From: Sphingobacterium sp. B16(2022)
Lineage (GTDB): Bacteria > Bacteroidota > Bacteroidia > Sphingobacteriales > Sphingobacteriaceae
DNA length: 64,000 nt
Direction: 5' to 3'
NCBI RefSeq assembly: GCF_012030425.1
Contig: NZ_JAAUVN010000001.1
Span: 2,294,001 to 2,358,000 of the forward strand
Position numbers and translations under genes: made by a program. The first letter of the stretch is position 1. Every line of letters starts with the position of its first letter. The notes under the pieces were generated by a model. It ran no database searches. It was not told the DNA's origin and saw only the letters and a list, made by a program, of their open reading frames with translations. Shown piece by piece: positions 8,089-17,057 of the stretch.

Positions 8089-10008
8089 CTACTTACTATC
8101 TAATAGTAATTTAACCCAAAAATCAAGAGAATTAGGATCTCTTAATACAGCGACGCTTACTGCCTTCTCTAACGGAGTTCCCATCATAATTTTTTTCACA
8201 GGAATCTCCAGTTTCTTACCACTAAGCGTGTAAGGAATGATTGGTACTGCTACAATAGTATCGGGTACATGACGTGGACTATAGCTTTTTCTTAGCTTTA
8301 ATTTGATAGCCGCTTTCAGCTCATCGGTCAAAGAGACTCCGTCCTCCATCTGCACATACAGGGGCATGGTAGACGTCCCGTCCGCATGATCAAGACAAAT
8401 AATTAAACTATCGGCAACTTCCGGAAAAGTATTTAATATGTTATAAATTTCAGCAGTCCCGATACGTACCCCACCCCGATTCAAAGTAGCATCAGAACGA
8501 CCGTAAACGATAATACCCTGATGTTCCGTAAATTTGATCCAGTCGCCATGACACCACACTCCTGGGTATTTTTCAAAATAGCTCTCCTGATACTTTTCAT
8601 TATGAAGATCATTCCAAAAATATATGGGCATTGATGGCATAGGGAGCGTTATAACCAGTTCACCTACTTCATTTTTCACTGATTCTCCATTTTCATTAAA
8701 GGCTTCAATCTTTGACCCTAAGGTTAAACACTGTATTTCACCGGCATAGACAGGTAATAAAGGATTTCCGGATAAAAATGCGCTACAGACATCTGTACCG
8801 CCACTCAGTGAAACAATCTGCGCTTGGGGAAATTGCTTTTGTAACCAGGAAAAGGTCTGCGGAGGCAATGGAGAGCCTGTTGAACCAATCGTTTTGGGTT
8901 GAAAACGAGGTTGCGTCAATTCAATATGCTGATTGGCGATATAATAGGCGGCGCCAGCCCCCACATGGTCAATCTCGTGCTGTCCAATAAAATTCCAAAA
9001 AGATAACTTTTCAGGATAGGCCAATGAACCCTCATAAATACAAAGGGTAGCCCCCAGTAATAAGGAAGAAAGCGCATAGTTCCACATCATCCACCCGGTG
9101 GTTGCATACCAGATAAATCGCTCCCCCTCTTGCACATTCTGGTGTAAAGCCAATGCTTTTAAATGCTCCAATAAAATACCACCACAGCTGTGCGTAATTG
9201 CCTTAGGCTTACCTGTCGTACCAGAAGAGTATAAAATCCAAATTGGATGGTCAAAAGGTACCGCTGTAAAACGCAACGGCACTCCTGTCTCTTGTGATAC
9301 CGCATCTTTCCAGACCTGTTCATCCACAAAAACGACATCGTGTACCAGACTTTCCAGATTTGAAGATAGATCAATCATTGAAGCTTTAAGATCAAATAAT
9401 TTGCCGTTATAGCTGTATGCAGCATCTGCGAACAAAAGCTTAGGTGTCACCTGAGAAAATCGTTCCAATATACTTGAAGATCCAAAATCTGGAGAACAGC
9501 ATGACCAGATAGCGCCAATACTGTTAGCCGCTAAAAAAAGAGCGATAGAAGCGGGACTGTTTCTCAACACACCCACAACACGATCTCCCTTCTCTATACC
9601 CTGCCCTATCAAGAACGGCTGCAATGAACTAACCATTCCTTCCAGTTCGTCCCAAGAAATGCTCTGAAGGGGCTTATTCTCTTCCTGGAACAAAAGAGCC
9701 GGCCGTTCTGCAGTAGATTTTCGGAAAATATGTTCCGCATAATTTAAAGTGGCACCTTCAAACCATTTAGAACCAATAAATCCTTGTGGAGAAGCTTGAA
9801 AAATTTCTTGGTGAGGAGTATGAAAAATTACGTCAAAAAACGCGGCGATATCTTCCCAGAATTCTTCCAGATTTGAAACTGACCAGTCCCAAAGTATAGG
9901 ATAAGAATCCATCTTAAATTGTCGTTTCTGTTCTACAAATTGCTTAAACTGGTATAAAGAAGATTCCTGTTGATAAGCAACAGAAGGCTTCCAAAGTAAA
10001 TTACTCAT
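8089..10008 (-). CDS. Acetoacetyl-CoA synthetase (acetoacetate-CoA ligase)
   Basis: This 639-residue adenylate-forming enzyme activates acetoacetate with ATP and CoA. The N-terminal part (SKWFEGATLNYAEHIF) and total length match the acetoacetyl-CoA synthetase branch rather than acetyl-CoA synthetase. Core motifs are the ATP loop YSSGTTGKPKAITH, the hinge-region GRSDATLNRGGVRIGTAEIY and the C-terminal lysine motif LSGKKLEIPVKK. Next to HMG-CoA lyase it would return acetoacetate to the CoA pool, completing leucine use as a carbon source. It is a single gene convergent with the carboxyltransferase and separated from it by a strong terminator. Confidence 0.9.
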   Translation of the reverse strand: MSNLLWKPSVAYQQESSLYQFKQFVEQKRQFKMDSYPILWDWSVSNLEEFWEDIAAFFDVIFHTPHQEIFQASPQGFIGSKWFEGATLNYAEHIFRKSTAERPALLFQEENKPLQSISWDELEGMVSSLQPFLIGQGIEKGDRVVGVLRNSPASIALFLAANSIGAIWSCCSPDFGSSSILERFSQVTPKLLFADAAYSYNGKLFDLKASMIDLSSNLESLVHDVVFVDEQVWKDAVSQETGVPLRFTAVPFDHPIWILYSSGTTGKPKAITHSCGGILLEHLKALALHQNVQEGERFIWYATTGWMMWNYALSSLLLGATLCIYEGSLAYPEKLSFWNFIGQHEIDHVGAGAAYYIANQHIELTQPRFQPKTIGSTGSPLPPQTFSWLQKQFPQAQIVSLSGGTDVCSAFLSGNPLLPVYAGEIQCLTLGSKIEAFNENGESVKNEVGELVITLPMPSMPIYFWNDLHNEKYQESYFEKYPGVWCHGDWIKFTEHQGIIVYGRSDATLNRGGVRIGTAEIYNILNTFPEVADSLIICLDHADGTSTMPLYVQMEDGVSLTDELKAAIKLKLRKSYSPRHVPDTIVAVPIIPYTLSGKKLEIPVKKIMMGTPLEKAVSVAVLRDPNSLDFWVKLLLDSK

Positions 10009-10545
10009 TATTCTGATTCATTTGGTTTGAATCAAATCTAACGAAAATAATGTAAAATAAATCAGCTCAAGAAATTGATTTGTAAACAACAGATGTATTG
10101 CTATAATCAGGTCTTAAATCTAATAAAAATGCTAATCAGGGTTGTAGCCATTACGAGAAACATCAATAAATCTAAAAGATTCAAACATAGACATCAGCTT
10201 TTATACCCCCGTTAAATCGTGAAGAGAACTCCTTGAAAGTCCGTACAAGTCCATGAAAGTCCGTGAAAGTCCACACTCTACTCGACAACGGCTCTGCATT
10301 GATAGGTATTTACTAGGATACACCTCCGCCTTTCGTTCGACTCCTGTTCGACTGTACTTCGACTCCTTTTCGATAAAAAGACAAACAAATGCCAAATAAT
10401 CATCGAACGAATCCCGAACCAGTTCCCTAGCATCCCCGAACCAACACGAATCAATATCCGAACCATTACCAACGGATATCAAAAGAAAATGGCCTAAGCG
10501 TATTTAATATTAACATGAACCCCTAAATAATGGCTAATGTTTGTA
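10009..10545. repeat. Gene-free stretch with two families of short tandem repeats
   Basis: No convincing gene lies here. At 10234-10273 there are four 10-bp units (TGAAAGTCCG, TACAAGTCCA, TGAAAGTCCG, TGAAAGTCCA). At 10336-10378 there are three 11-bp units beginning TTCGACT (ending CCTG, GTAC, CCTT) and a fourth partial one. At 10403-10465 CGAA/CCGAACC words recur. A 93-codon open frame on the minus strand spans the block but is made of the repeats, so I treat it as spurious. The function is unknown; a dispersed repeat element or a structured RNA are both possible. Confidence 0.6.
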
Positions 10546-11592
10546 CTAAAGCACATCGATAATCGTATCTGTTTCAATTGGATGTCCCGTACAAAGTAAA
10601 ATACGTCCATTTTCAACTTCACGATCTGTCAGTACCTCATTATACGACATACGCACTTTTCCTTGGGAGCAATTTGATATACATGTACTGCACATACCCG
10701 ACTTGCAGGAATATGGAAGCTTAATCTTGTTTTCCAAACCCACATCTAAAATAGATTTATTATAAGGAATATCTAAATGATAGCTTTGGCCTTGAAAGTT
10801 TAATTTGATGGAGTAAGTCGTCTTATCCACCTCTTTTTCTGTTTCATCATCATCGTCTTCTTCATTTTCAGGAAGCAAAAAGGTCTCCCGTTTGATTTGA
10901 GATTCATCAAACCCCATCCCCAACAAAGTGAAACGACACAAGTCCATATAGATCACTGGACCACAGGTGTAAAACAGAACGTCCTGATGTGCAGTTGGCA
11001 AATGATTTTTCAAAATGGAAAGGATATAATCTCTATTCAATCGTGCTGTCATCAGATTTTTACTATTTGAATAAATCCAAATGATCTGAAGACGATCCGG
11101 ATATTTTTTTGCCCATTGCTGTAGTTCTTCTTTAAAAGGAGTTACCTCTGGAGAGCTATTGCTATAAGCCAGCACTATCTTTGATTTACTTTCACGAACC
11201 AACGCAGTCTTCAAGATGGAGAATAAAGGAGTGATACCAATACCTGCGGCGAATAAAAATACGGTACGTGCGCTATCTTCAATAGGTTCATAAATAAACA
11301 GACCTTGTGGATCTAATGCATCCACAATATCTCCCTCCTGAATTTTATGATGTAAAAAACGGGAAATCTCACCGTTTTCAACCCGCTTAACCGTAATACT
11401 TAAGGGTTCATCGACATCTGGTGAACTACTAAAAGAATACGATCTCCTCAACTCCCGATTAGCAAATTCAAAAGATAAAGTCAAAAATTGACCAGCTTTA
11501 TAAGTTGGAAACTCCCCTGATACTGGTTCGAAATTAATGGTTACATTGTGATTTTCACGCGGAATGATGTTCGTAATTCTGAGCTTGTGCAT
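10546..11592 (-). CDS. Ferredoxin-NADP reductase-like oxidoreductase with C-terminal 2Fe-2S domain
   Basis: The 348-residue protein has an FAD domain (RSYSFSSSPD binding motif), an NAD(P)-binding domain (FAAGIGITPLFSIL, YTCGPVIYMD) and a plant-type 2Fe-2S domain with cysteines in SCKSGMCSTC and a distal one in LLCTGHP. This PaaE/Hcr-like order passes electrons from NAD(P)H through FAD and the cluster to a partner oxygenase, desaturase or reductase. An acidic linker (ENEEDDDDETEKEVD) separates the NAD and cluster domains. ATG 11592 is preferred to a TTG two codons upstream. It follows the FAD amine-oxidase-like gene by about 90 bp on the same strand, so it may be that operon's distal gene or a separate unit. 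Confidence 0.85.
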   Translation of the reverse strand: MHKLRITNIIPRENHNVTINFEPVSGEFPTYKAGQFLTLSFEFANRELRRSYSFSSSPDVDEPLSITVKRVENGEISRFLHHKIQEGDIVDALDPQGLFIYEPIEDSARTVFLFAAGIGITPLFSILKTALVRESKSKIVLAYSNSSPEVTPFKEELQQWAKKYPDRLQIIWIYSNSKNLMTARLNRDYILSILKNHLPTAHQDVLFYTCGPVIYMDLCRFTLLGMGFDESQIKRETFLLPENEEDDDDETEKEVDKTTYSIKLNFQGQSYHLDIPYNKSILDVGLENKIKLPYSCKSGMCSTCISNCSQGKVRMSYNEVLTDREVENGRILLCTGHPIETDTIIDVL

Positions 11593-11687
11593 AACCAAAG
11601 ATAGTATTCACATCGAGTTTTATCAAATCATTAATTGCAATAGACTATAGATAGCTGTAATAGACAATTCTTCAAAAAAGTGGAACA

Positions 11688-13307
11688 TTATGCTTCCCAA
11701 CTATCAAGCATATTATCTACAGCACCCCTTCCTTGATAAAAAGCTTCTTCAAAAATAGAAACTCCACTTAAATCAGAATGAGCAAAGAAAATCTTGTTAG
11801 CAATTGGTAGAGTCAGCTGTTTTCTATATTCAGAAGACAAATAACCCGGAATTGGGGAAACCATGCCATGGCCATGCCTAAAAATCTCTATAGAAATGAT
11901 TTCATCTTCAATACCAAAATGCGCTATTGAAAGATCCTTAATAATAAACTCCTTCCATTGCTCATCAGTTTGATTATACAGTTTACGCCTTTGTTCATTT
12001 AAATCCGTACCATCCAAACTATGATAATAAGAAATCACAAATGGACTTGTGAATTGGCCTAAACTCTGGTGCTGTGCATATACATACCCTAATCCCTTTG
12101 CTCCAAAAATAATGTTTTCCCAGGCAAGATTGGCGCCATCAGCAAAAGGAAATTTATGCAACACCACTGTTGCAACAATCCAGGGAGCATACTGTAGCAG
12201 TTGAAAATTTTTGCCTCTCTGCGGCAATAGGTACTTGTTGACATATTGCGGACAGCAATTAATCACTTTTTCAGCTATTATTTTTTTTGACACCTTTCTC
12301 TGCGCATCGAACAGCAACACTTCAACATTACTTTCATTTACCGTTATTTTGTAAACCATATGTTGTTTCAGAATTTGATTTTCGAAGCTTTCAGCCAATA
12401 ACTTGGCTAATCGACCATTTCCTTCTTGCCACGTAAGTACAGCATCTTCATCTTTTTTAAAATCGTGCTTTCGAGCGGCAAAATAGTGAATCACCGCAAA
12501 TGCAGCGGTATATTTTATTCCAGTACCATAGTCATCCCTACAGCAATAATTAAGATACTCATGAAGATAGCTCGAAGTATAACCTTCTTTTCGTAACCAC
12601 TCTTCCATCGTTATTTGATCAAGGCTTAAATCAAATTTTTCGGGTGAAGAATAGCACATTGGAATATTAAAAATATAATGGCCATTTTGATCTTTCAAGG
12701 CTTTAAACTCTTCCATCTTATGCAGAAACCTTGTAAACTCTTGTTGATCAGCATCACTACTTCCATATTGCGGTACAATACCTTCCTGCCAATAATTTTT
12801 GATAAATAAACGTTCCTGTGGAGCAAAGGACAATTGCTCTTCGTCAAAAATTGGATTGCCATTGTCATCTCGGCCAATTACAACTCCTACATCAAATAAA
12901 AAATCAATCAACTCAACATTAGAAGCATTTGGAAGTGGTAAATAATGAGCTCCAAGTGGATATTTGGAATACTTATTTTCTCCACTCTTTGCATTCCCTC
13001 CCGTCTCAGCCTCTAATTCTACAAGAAAAAAATCTTTCCCTCCACGCTTATTTAATGTATATCCGGCTGTAAGCCCTGCAATCCCACCCCCTATAATTAA
13101 AACTGGAATCTCCAGTGTCTCACTAATATTTGGAAAATCAGGAAACCGTAGTTTATGTCCTAAAATATGGTTTGTCCCCGTTAATTTTAGAAATATGGTA
13201 TTCATTCTCCTTTTACAAGAAGATAAAAGATAGCTTCCTAACGTCAGTAAAATACTATTTTTAACAAATGATCGCCTGGATTCTTTATATTTTACTCCAC
13301 TCCTCAT
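11688..13307 (-). CDS. FAD-dependent amine-oxidase-like lipoprotein with Tat signal
   Basis: The 539-residue protein starts with a twin-arginine signal, SRRSFVKNS (Arg11-Arg12), followed by a hydrophobic stretch and a lipobox LLSSC (Cys31). That predicts a folded flavoprotein exported by Tat and anchored by lipid. The Rossmann FAD motif VLIIGGGIAGLTAGYTLNKR is near residue 70, and a C-terminal FAD contact (FAHSDLSGVSIFEEAFYQGR) fits the amine oxidase/protoporphyrinogen oxidase/phytoene desaturase superfamily. It is the last gene of the polyamine operon and overlaps the aminopropyltransferase gene by 23 bp. Polyamine oxidation is an attractive guess from context; nothing in the sequence fixes the substrate. 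Confidence 0.82.
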   Translation of the reverse strand: MRSGVKYKESRRSFVKNSILLTLGSYLLSSCKRRMNTIFLKLTGTNHILGHKLRFPDFPNISETLEIPVLIIGGGIAGLTAGYTLNKRGGKDFFLVELEAETGGNAKSGENKYSKYPLGAHYLPLPNASNVELIDFLFDVGVVIGRDDNGNPIFDEEQLSFAPQERLFIKNYWQEGIVPQYGSSDADQQEFTRFLHKMEEFKALKDQNGHYIFNIPMCYSSPEKFDLSLDQITMEEWLRKEGYTSSYLHEYLNYCCRDDYGTGIKYTAAFAVIHYFAARKHDFKKDEDAVLTWQEGNGRLAKLLAESFENQILKQHMVYKITVNESNVEVLLFDAQRKVSKKIIAEKVINCCPQYVNKYLLPQRGKNFQLLQYAPWIVATVVLHKFPFADGANLAWENIIFGAKGLGYVYAQHQSLGQFTSPFVISYYHSLDGTDLNEQRRKLYNQTDEQWKEFIIKDLSIAHFGIEDEIISIEIFRHGHGMVSPIPGYLSSEYRKQLTLPIANKIFFAHSDLSGVSIFEEAFYQGRGAVDNMLDSWEA

Positions 13308-14799
13308 CAAAATACCGTACTAAAATCTGATTATCTAAACGATTTATTTCCACATCTACAGCTTTCATATCAGCTGGAAAATCGGTCATTTTCTGAAGAT
13401 TATAATTATAATACTTCAAATTTGGAACACGCTGGTTTACGCGATTGAAATTGACTCTCATATCGGGTGAGAAGAGGTTAAATCCCCATTCGCCAAAAGA
13501 AGGAACATAAGTATGATAGGCCAAATTATTCGGAAAAACAGATGCGATAGTCTCATAAATGCACCAATAAGATTTTGGTGCAAAATATGGAGATGTTGTT
13601 TGAACAGAAACGATACATTGCGGCTCCATGAGTGGATATAGGCTTTTGTAAAAATTGTTTGTATAGAGTTTTCCCAAACTATAATTAGATGGATCAGGAA
13701 AATCGATAATCATCACATCAAATTTATCTTTTGCTTCCTTCACCCAAAGAAACGCATCCCTATTTATAACCTCAACACGAGAATTGTTCAATGCATTAGC
13801 ATTATGCTTTCTCAACAGTTCATTTGTCTGGAACAATTTTGTCATCCCCTCATCCAGATCGACAAGCACTACTTTTTCTACAGAAGAATATTTTAAAATT
13901 TCTCTTACTGCAAGCCCGTCACCCCCTCCTAAAACAAGTACTTTCTTTGGACTTTTAGCAATAGACATCGCTGGGTGGACCAACGTTTCATGATATCGAT
14001 ATTCGTCCTTTGTATTGAATTGTAGATTATTATTTAAGAACAGCTGATATTCTCCTTTTGCCTCAGTCAGTACAATACGTTGATATGGCGTAGAGTGTTT
14101 ATAAATAACATTGGTACTGTATAGCTGATTCTCGGAATATTTTAACAGTTCATTAGAGTAAAAAAACAAACCAATCAAAATAATAAAGCATACAAGTGAC
14201 TTTATTTTAAGAATAATTGGATTTTTAAGTTGTTTACTCAAATAAAAAGAGAGAAATATGCCAACAGTAACATTGATAATTCCAAAAAATAATGATGTCC
14301 CCATTACCCCAAGTTTCGGAATGAGTAATATTGGAAATAATACAGAGGCAATAAGAGCACCGATATAATCAAAAGTGAAGACATTAGAAACCAAGTCTCT
14401 AAAGTTGACACGATCTTTTAAAATATTCATTAACAGCGGTATTTCCATTCCGCTAAGACATCCTGTTAAAAAAACAAAAAGATATAAGATCAACTGGAAA
14501 TGTTCAACTTGTTGAAATAACAGAAATAAAATAACAGAACTAGTTCCACCAATTATTCCAATCAACAACTCGATATCTATAAATCGGTCTAAAAGATTTT
14601 TAACAATATACTTAGCAAAAAACGAACCCACGCCCATCGCAAAAAGATAGGTCCCAATAATAAATGAAAATTGTTTTACAGAATCTCCTAACAAATAACT
14701 AGCTAATGCACCTGCAACCAGTTCATAAATAAGACCACATGTAGCAATTATGAAAACAGATATCAGCAGAAATATGGGCAGATTCTTTTTTTTATCCAT
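13285..14799 (-). CDS. Membrane-anchored spermidine synthase-like aminopropyltransferase
   Basis: The 504-residue protein has seven or eight membrane helices in residues 1-220 and a cytosolic spermidine-synthase-like domain in the second half. That domain shows the nucleotide site VLVLGGGDGLAVRE (residues 287-300), the acidic VLVDLDEGM (Asp314) and the catalytic-loop-like IIDFPDPSNYSLGKLY (Asp366, Asp369). It would transfer aminopropyl from decarboxylated SAM, which fits the speD gene at the head of the operon. I chose ATG 14799 because it forms an ATGGATAA overlap with the DUF350 stop; an ATG 15 bp upstream is the alternative. The acceptor amine is unknown. Confidence 0.85.
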   Translation of the reverse strand: MDKKKNLPIFLLISVFIIATCGLIYELVAGALASYLLGDSVKQFSFIIGTYLFAMGVGSFFAKYIVKNLLDRFIDIELLIGIIGGTSSVILFLLFQQVEHFQLILYLFVFLTGCLSGMEIPLLMNILKDRVNFRDLVSNVFTFDYIGALIASVLFPILLIPKLGVMGTSLFFGIINVTVGIFLSFYLSKQLKNPIILKIKSLVCFIILIGLFFYSNELLKYSENQLYSTNVIYKHSTPYQRIVLTEAKGEYQLFLNNNLQFNTKDEYRYHETLVHPAMSIAKSPKKVLVLGGGDGLAVREILKYSSVEKVVLVDLDEGMTKLFQTNELLRKHNANALNNSRVEVINRDAFLWVKEAKDKFDVMIIDFPDPSNYSLGKLYTNNFYKSLYPLMEPQCIVSVQTTSPYFAPKSYWCIYETIASVFPNNLAYHTYVPSFGEWGFNLFSPDMRVNFNRVNQRVPNLKYYNYNLQKMTDFPADMKAVDVEINRLDNQILVRYFDEEWSKI

Positions 14800-15010
14800 G
14801 AATAGCTGCCGCAATAATAATCGATATGCCTAGAATGAATGCAGCAAAAACAATCGCTAATGCAATATTTTTGTTTTTAACGATTTCTTGCCATGATTTT
14901 TCAGGTGTTAACCTCTCTATAACCCAATAAGCAAATATAAAAACGACAATTCCGATTATAGAATAGACAATAGATGCCGCTATTCCTTTGTAAAAGATTT
15001 CATAATTCAT
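14792..15010 (-). CDS. DUF350 family small membrane protein
   Basis: The 72-residue protein has two membrane helices (about residues 12-30 and 50-70) joined by a short loop with EKSW, and the glycine and alanine pattern of DUF350. Such proteins are often found beside polyamine synthesis genes and, in E. coli, as YjfL. The molecular role is unknown. It sits between the DUF4178-like gene (14 bp gap) and the aminopropyltransferase (8 bp overlap), so it is part of the same transcript. Confidence 0.78.
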   Translation of the reverse strand: MNYEIFYKGIAASIVYSIIGIVVFIFAYWVIERLTPEKSWQEIVKNKNIALAIVFAAFILGISIIIAAAIHG

Positions 15011-15024
15011 ATGACTATATATTT

Positions 15025-16431
15025 TTATTTGTGACTAGAACCATAATCCGAATATGTTGGTCGATAATAATGATACCGAGATCCGGTATATGTATTATCT
15101 TCCACTGTATTTACTTGATAAGATGTTGTACAAGTTTTGATATATTTATTATAGTACTGTAAGCCTAAAGATAATCCAAACAAGATCACGAACCAGGATC
15201 CAAAGCCTTTATAATTCAATACCGCTAAATAATTAATTTCTTTATTGACAAACATAAGGCTATCTTTTCCCAGTCCTAACAATGAATTTCTTATCCACAA
15301 GACCAACAATACGAGCAAAACATAAGTAATAATTAAGCCCCAGTAATCTACACCTCCAAAAGTGATCTTGTAGTCTTCATTTAGATATACTGAAGCAACA
15401 TTCTTATTAGTTGAGTAGGTTTCAAATACCATGTGATATGTGCCGGGCTCTACTTTGCAAAAACTCACCGAAATACCGCAAGCATGATTAACTTCATTAT
15501 AATGATGTTGCAAAAGTGCTGTTTCCTGTATTTGGTTGGTAAGTTCATTAATCAACTTGATCCGAAGATGCACATTTGGAACATTAACATCTGAAATTCC
15601 TTGAAAAGTTAATTTTTGTGGTTCACTGCCATTTACACTAAAAGACTCCCCAATGTACTCATTATTCAATTTTGAGGAAGTAAATTTTTGATCAAATTGA
15701 TAGTAATACTCCTGAATATTAGACCTGTTAATTAAAAAGAATCCTAGTCCGATTAAGATAACAAAACAAATGGTCAATATATTGAGGATCGTACTCGTCT
15801 TTTTCTTCCGGCTTAGGTATTCATTATAATATTCAAAGGTTTGAAAATAATCTTCTTGATTTTGATATGTTCCACTATAGTACTCGTTCACGTTATCAAT
15901 TATTTCATGCGATACGAAACGATCTTCATTGATACTATTGATATAAGTATTAGCTTGAGATCTTGCATCAAGATCTTCAAAGACAAACCCTTCCGCGTAC
16001 ACTACCTTTAAAGTATCCTGATATTTTAAAATATAGGTCCTTGTCTGTAATTTAAGCCGATCTTCCTTTACTGATTTTATTTCTGGCAGTCCAACTGAAT
16101 GTAGAATAGCTGCATAATCAGGTCCATCACTCCAATAAATTTCGTTGTTTTTGGAATTGAGACCTACATATTCATTACTATACTCGCCATCTAGATTAAC
16201 CCGTTGTATTTTGGTAATAACCACATAATCGTTTTTCTTTTCTCCAATCCGTTCCCCTAAGCTAGTCCATAAAATATATTCAGGCTTCGGAAAGACTTTA
16301 ACAAAAACCCAAGTTGTATGATCTTCACCTTTATAATAACTTCCGCAATTAGAACATACGAAACCCTTATAATCAACCACTTCAACATCAAAACCATGTT
16401 TAAAATTACATTTCGAGCAAATGATAAGCAT
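15025..16431 (-). CDS. DUF4178-like protein with N-terminal zinc ribbon and C-terminal membrane helices
   Basis: The 468-residue protein begins with a zinc-ribbon-like Cys pair set (ICSKC at residues 4-8 and VCSNCG about residues 25-30). Next comes a beta-rich region containing LGERIGEKKNDYVVITKIQR and NEIYWSDGPDYA, which I match to the DUF4178 fold. Later there is a membrane helix near residue 220, a Ser/Asn-rich extracytoplasmic-looking segment and two or three further helices near the C-terminus. The tail is rich in Tyr/Ser (TGSRYHYYRPTYSDYGSS). It starts 3 bp after the speD stop codon. The domain call is moderate; the operon partners (SpeD, DUF350, aminopropyltransferase) support it. Confidence 0.65.
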   Translation of the reverse strand: MLIICSKCNFKHGFDVEVVDYKGFVCSNCGSYYKGEDHTTWVFVKVFPKPEYILWTSLGERIGEKKNDYVVITKIQRVNLDGEYSNEYVGLNSKNNEIYWSDGPDYAAILHSVGLPEIKSVKEDRLKLQTRTYILKYQDTLKVVYAEGFVFEDLDARSQANTYINSINEDRFVSHEIIDNVNEYYSGTYQNQEDYFQTFEYYNEYLSRKKKTSTILNILTICFVILIGLGFFLINRSNIQEYYYQFDQKFTSSKLNNEYIGESFSVNGSEPQKLTFQGISDVNVPNVHLRIKLINELTNQIQETALLQHHYNEVNHACGISVSFCKVEPGTYHMVFETYSTNKNVASVYLNEDYKITFGGVDYWGLIITYVLLVLLVLWIRNSLLGLGKDSLMFVNKEINYLAVLNYKGFGSWFVILFGLSLGLQYYNKYIKTCTTSYQVNTVEDNTYTGSRYHYYRPTYSDYGSSHK

Positions 16432-16434
16432 AAA

Positions 16435-16794
16435 CTATCGATTAACAATGGTTTCATTCAATACTGACGCATCAAAATAATGCTTAAAAACCTCCCCTAG
16501 CTCAAGTACTTTCTTCGTATTATCCTTGAGATAATTACATAGATAAATATCTAGTGTAAGCTGTGAAAACTCAGGCCATGTATGGATACAGATATGTGAT
16601 TCCATCAAACATATAGCTACTGTGAAACCTTTACTGTCAAATTCATGAGATGAGATTCCGACAATTTTCAGACCATGATCATTTATTTGATGTATTGTAA
16701 AATCTAAAAAATTCGACATATCGGTTAATAGATTAACATCATTCACCTGAAGTGTTAACAATTGATGGGTTCCTGGCTTATACTGTTCGTTCAT
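16435..16794 (-). CDS. speD: S-adenosylmethionine decarboxylase proenzyme
   Basis: The 119-residue proenzyme is of the short bacterial/archaeal class (SpeH type). It makes decarboxylated SAM, the aminopropyl donor for polyamine synthesis. Self-cleavage occurs at Glu65-Ser66 in LMESHICIHTWPE, where Ser66 becomes the pyruvoyl group. His71 and Cys86 (DIYLC) match the other processing and catalytic residues known in the Thermotoga enzyme. It is first in the five-gene operon and is preceded by a candidate promoter. All key residues are present, so I expect an active enzyme. Confidence 0.92.
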   Translation of the reverse strand: MNEQYKPGTHQLLTLQVNDVNLLTDMSNFLDFTIHQINDHGLKIVGISSHEFDSKGFTVAICLMESHICIHTWPEFSQLTLDIYLCNYLKDNTKKVLELGEVFKHYFDASVLNETIVNR

Positions 16795-16822
16795 TTCTAA
16801 AAATGGTTCTCGGCTATGGCGG

Positions 16823-16830
16823 CAAATATA
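16823..16830 (-). promoter_or_regulatory. Candidate -7 element of the speD operon
   Basis: On the minus strand this reads TATATTTG, matching the Bacteroidota TAnnTTTG element, 28 bp before the speD ATG. No clear TTG lies at the expected -33 position, so the promoter may be weak or regulated. Confidence 0.45.
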
Positions 16831-17027
16831 TACATTTTTTTAATTTAAAAGATATTAAAATAGAGTAGATTAACCAACTTATTGCCCGATATGACACTTA
16901 GATTCATCGGCTATACGCTAATTATCTTATTCATAAACATCTGTTTGCATTTCAATCAACCTGTTTTTTAAAATAGAATAATTGCTCGTCATTTAAAGGT
17001 CTCATTTCAATAAATTAATTTAGATCT

Positions 17028-17052
17028 ATTACAAATAATGTATATTTGTAAT
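17028..17052 (+). promoter_or_regulatory. Perfect inverted repeat overlapping the -7 box of the AraC regulator gene
   Basis: Arms ATTACAAATA and TATTTGTAAT (10 bp each, no mismatch) flank a 5-bp spacer and include the -7-like TATATTTG at 17041-17048. The start codon follows 5 bp later. A protein bound here would block the promoter, so an autorepression or iron-repressor operator is likely. The ATTACAAATA word recurs at 21799 and 22030 in the same locus. Confidence 0.5.
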
Positions 17053-17057
17053 AAGGT

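Noticed and set aside
10234..10378. CRISPR-like short repeats
   Set aside because: The 10-bp and 11-bp units are directly adjacent with no spacers.
10201..10482. 93-codon minus-strand frame in the tandem-repeat block
   Set aside because: Its codons are made largely by the 10-bp and 11-bp repeats, and the composition is unlike the neighbouring proteins.
16435..16794. speD as a pseudogene because of its short length
   Set aside because: 119 residues is normal for the short proenzyme class, and Glu65-Ser66, His71 and Cys86 are present.
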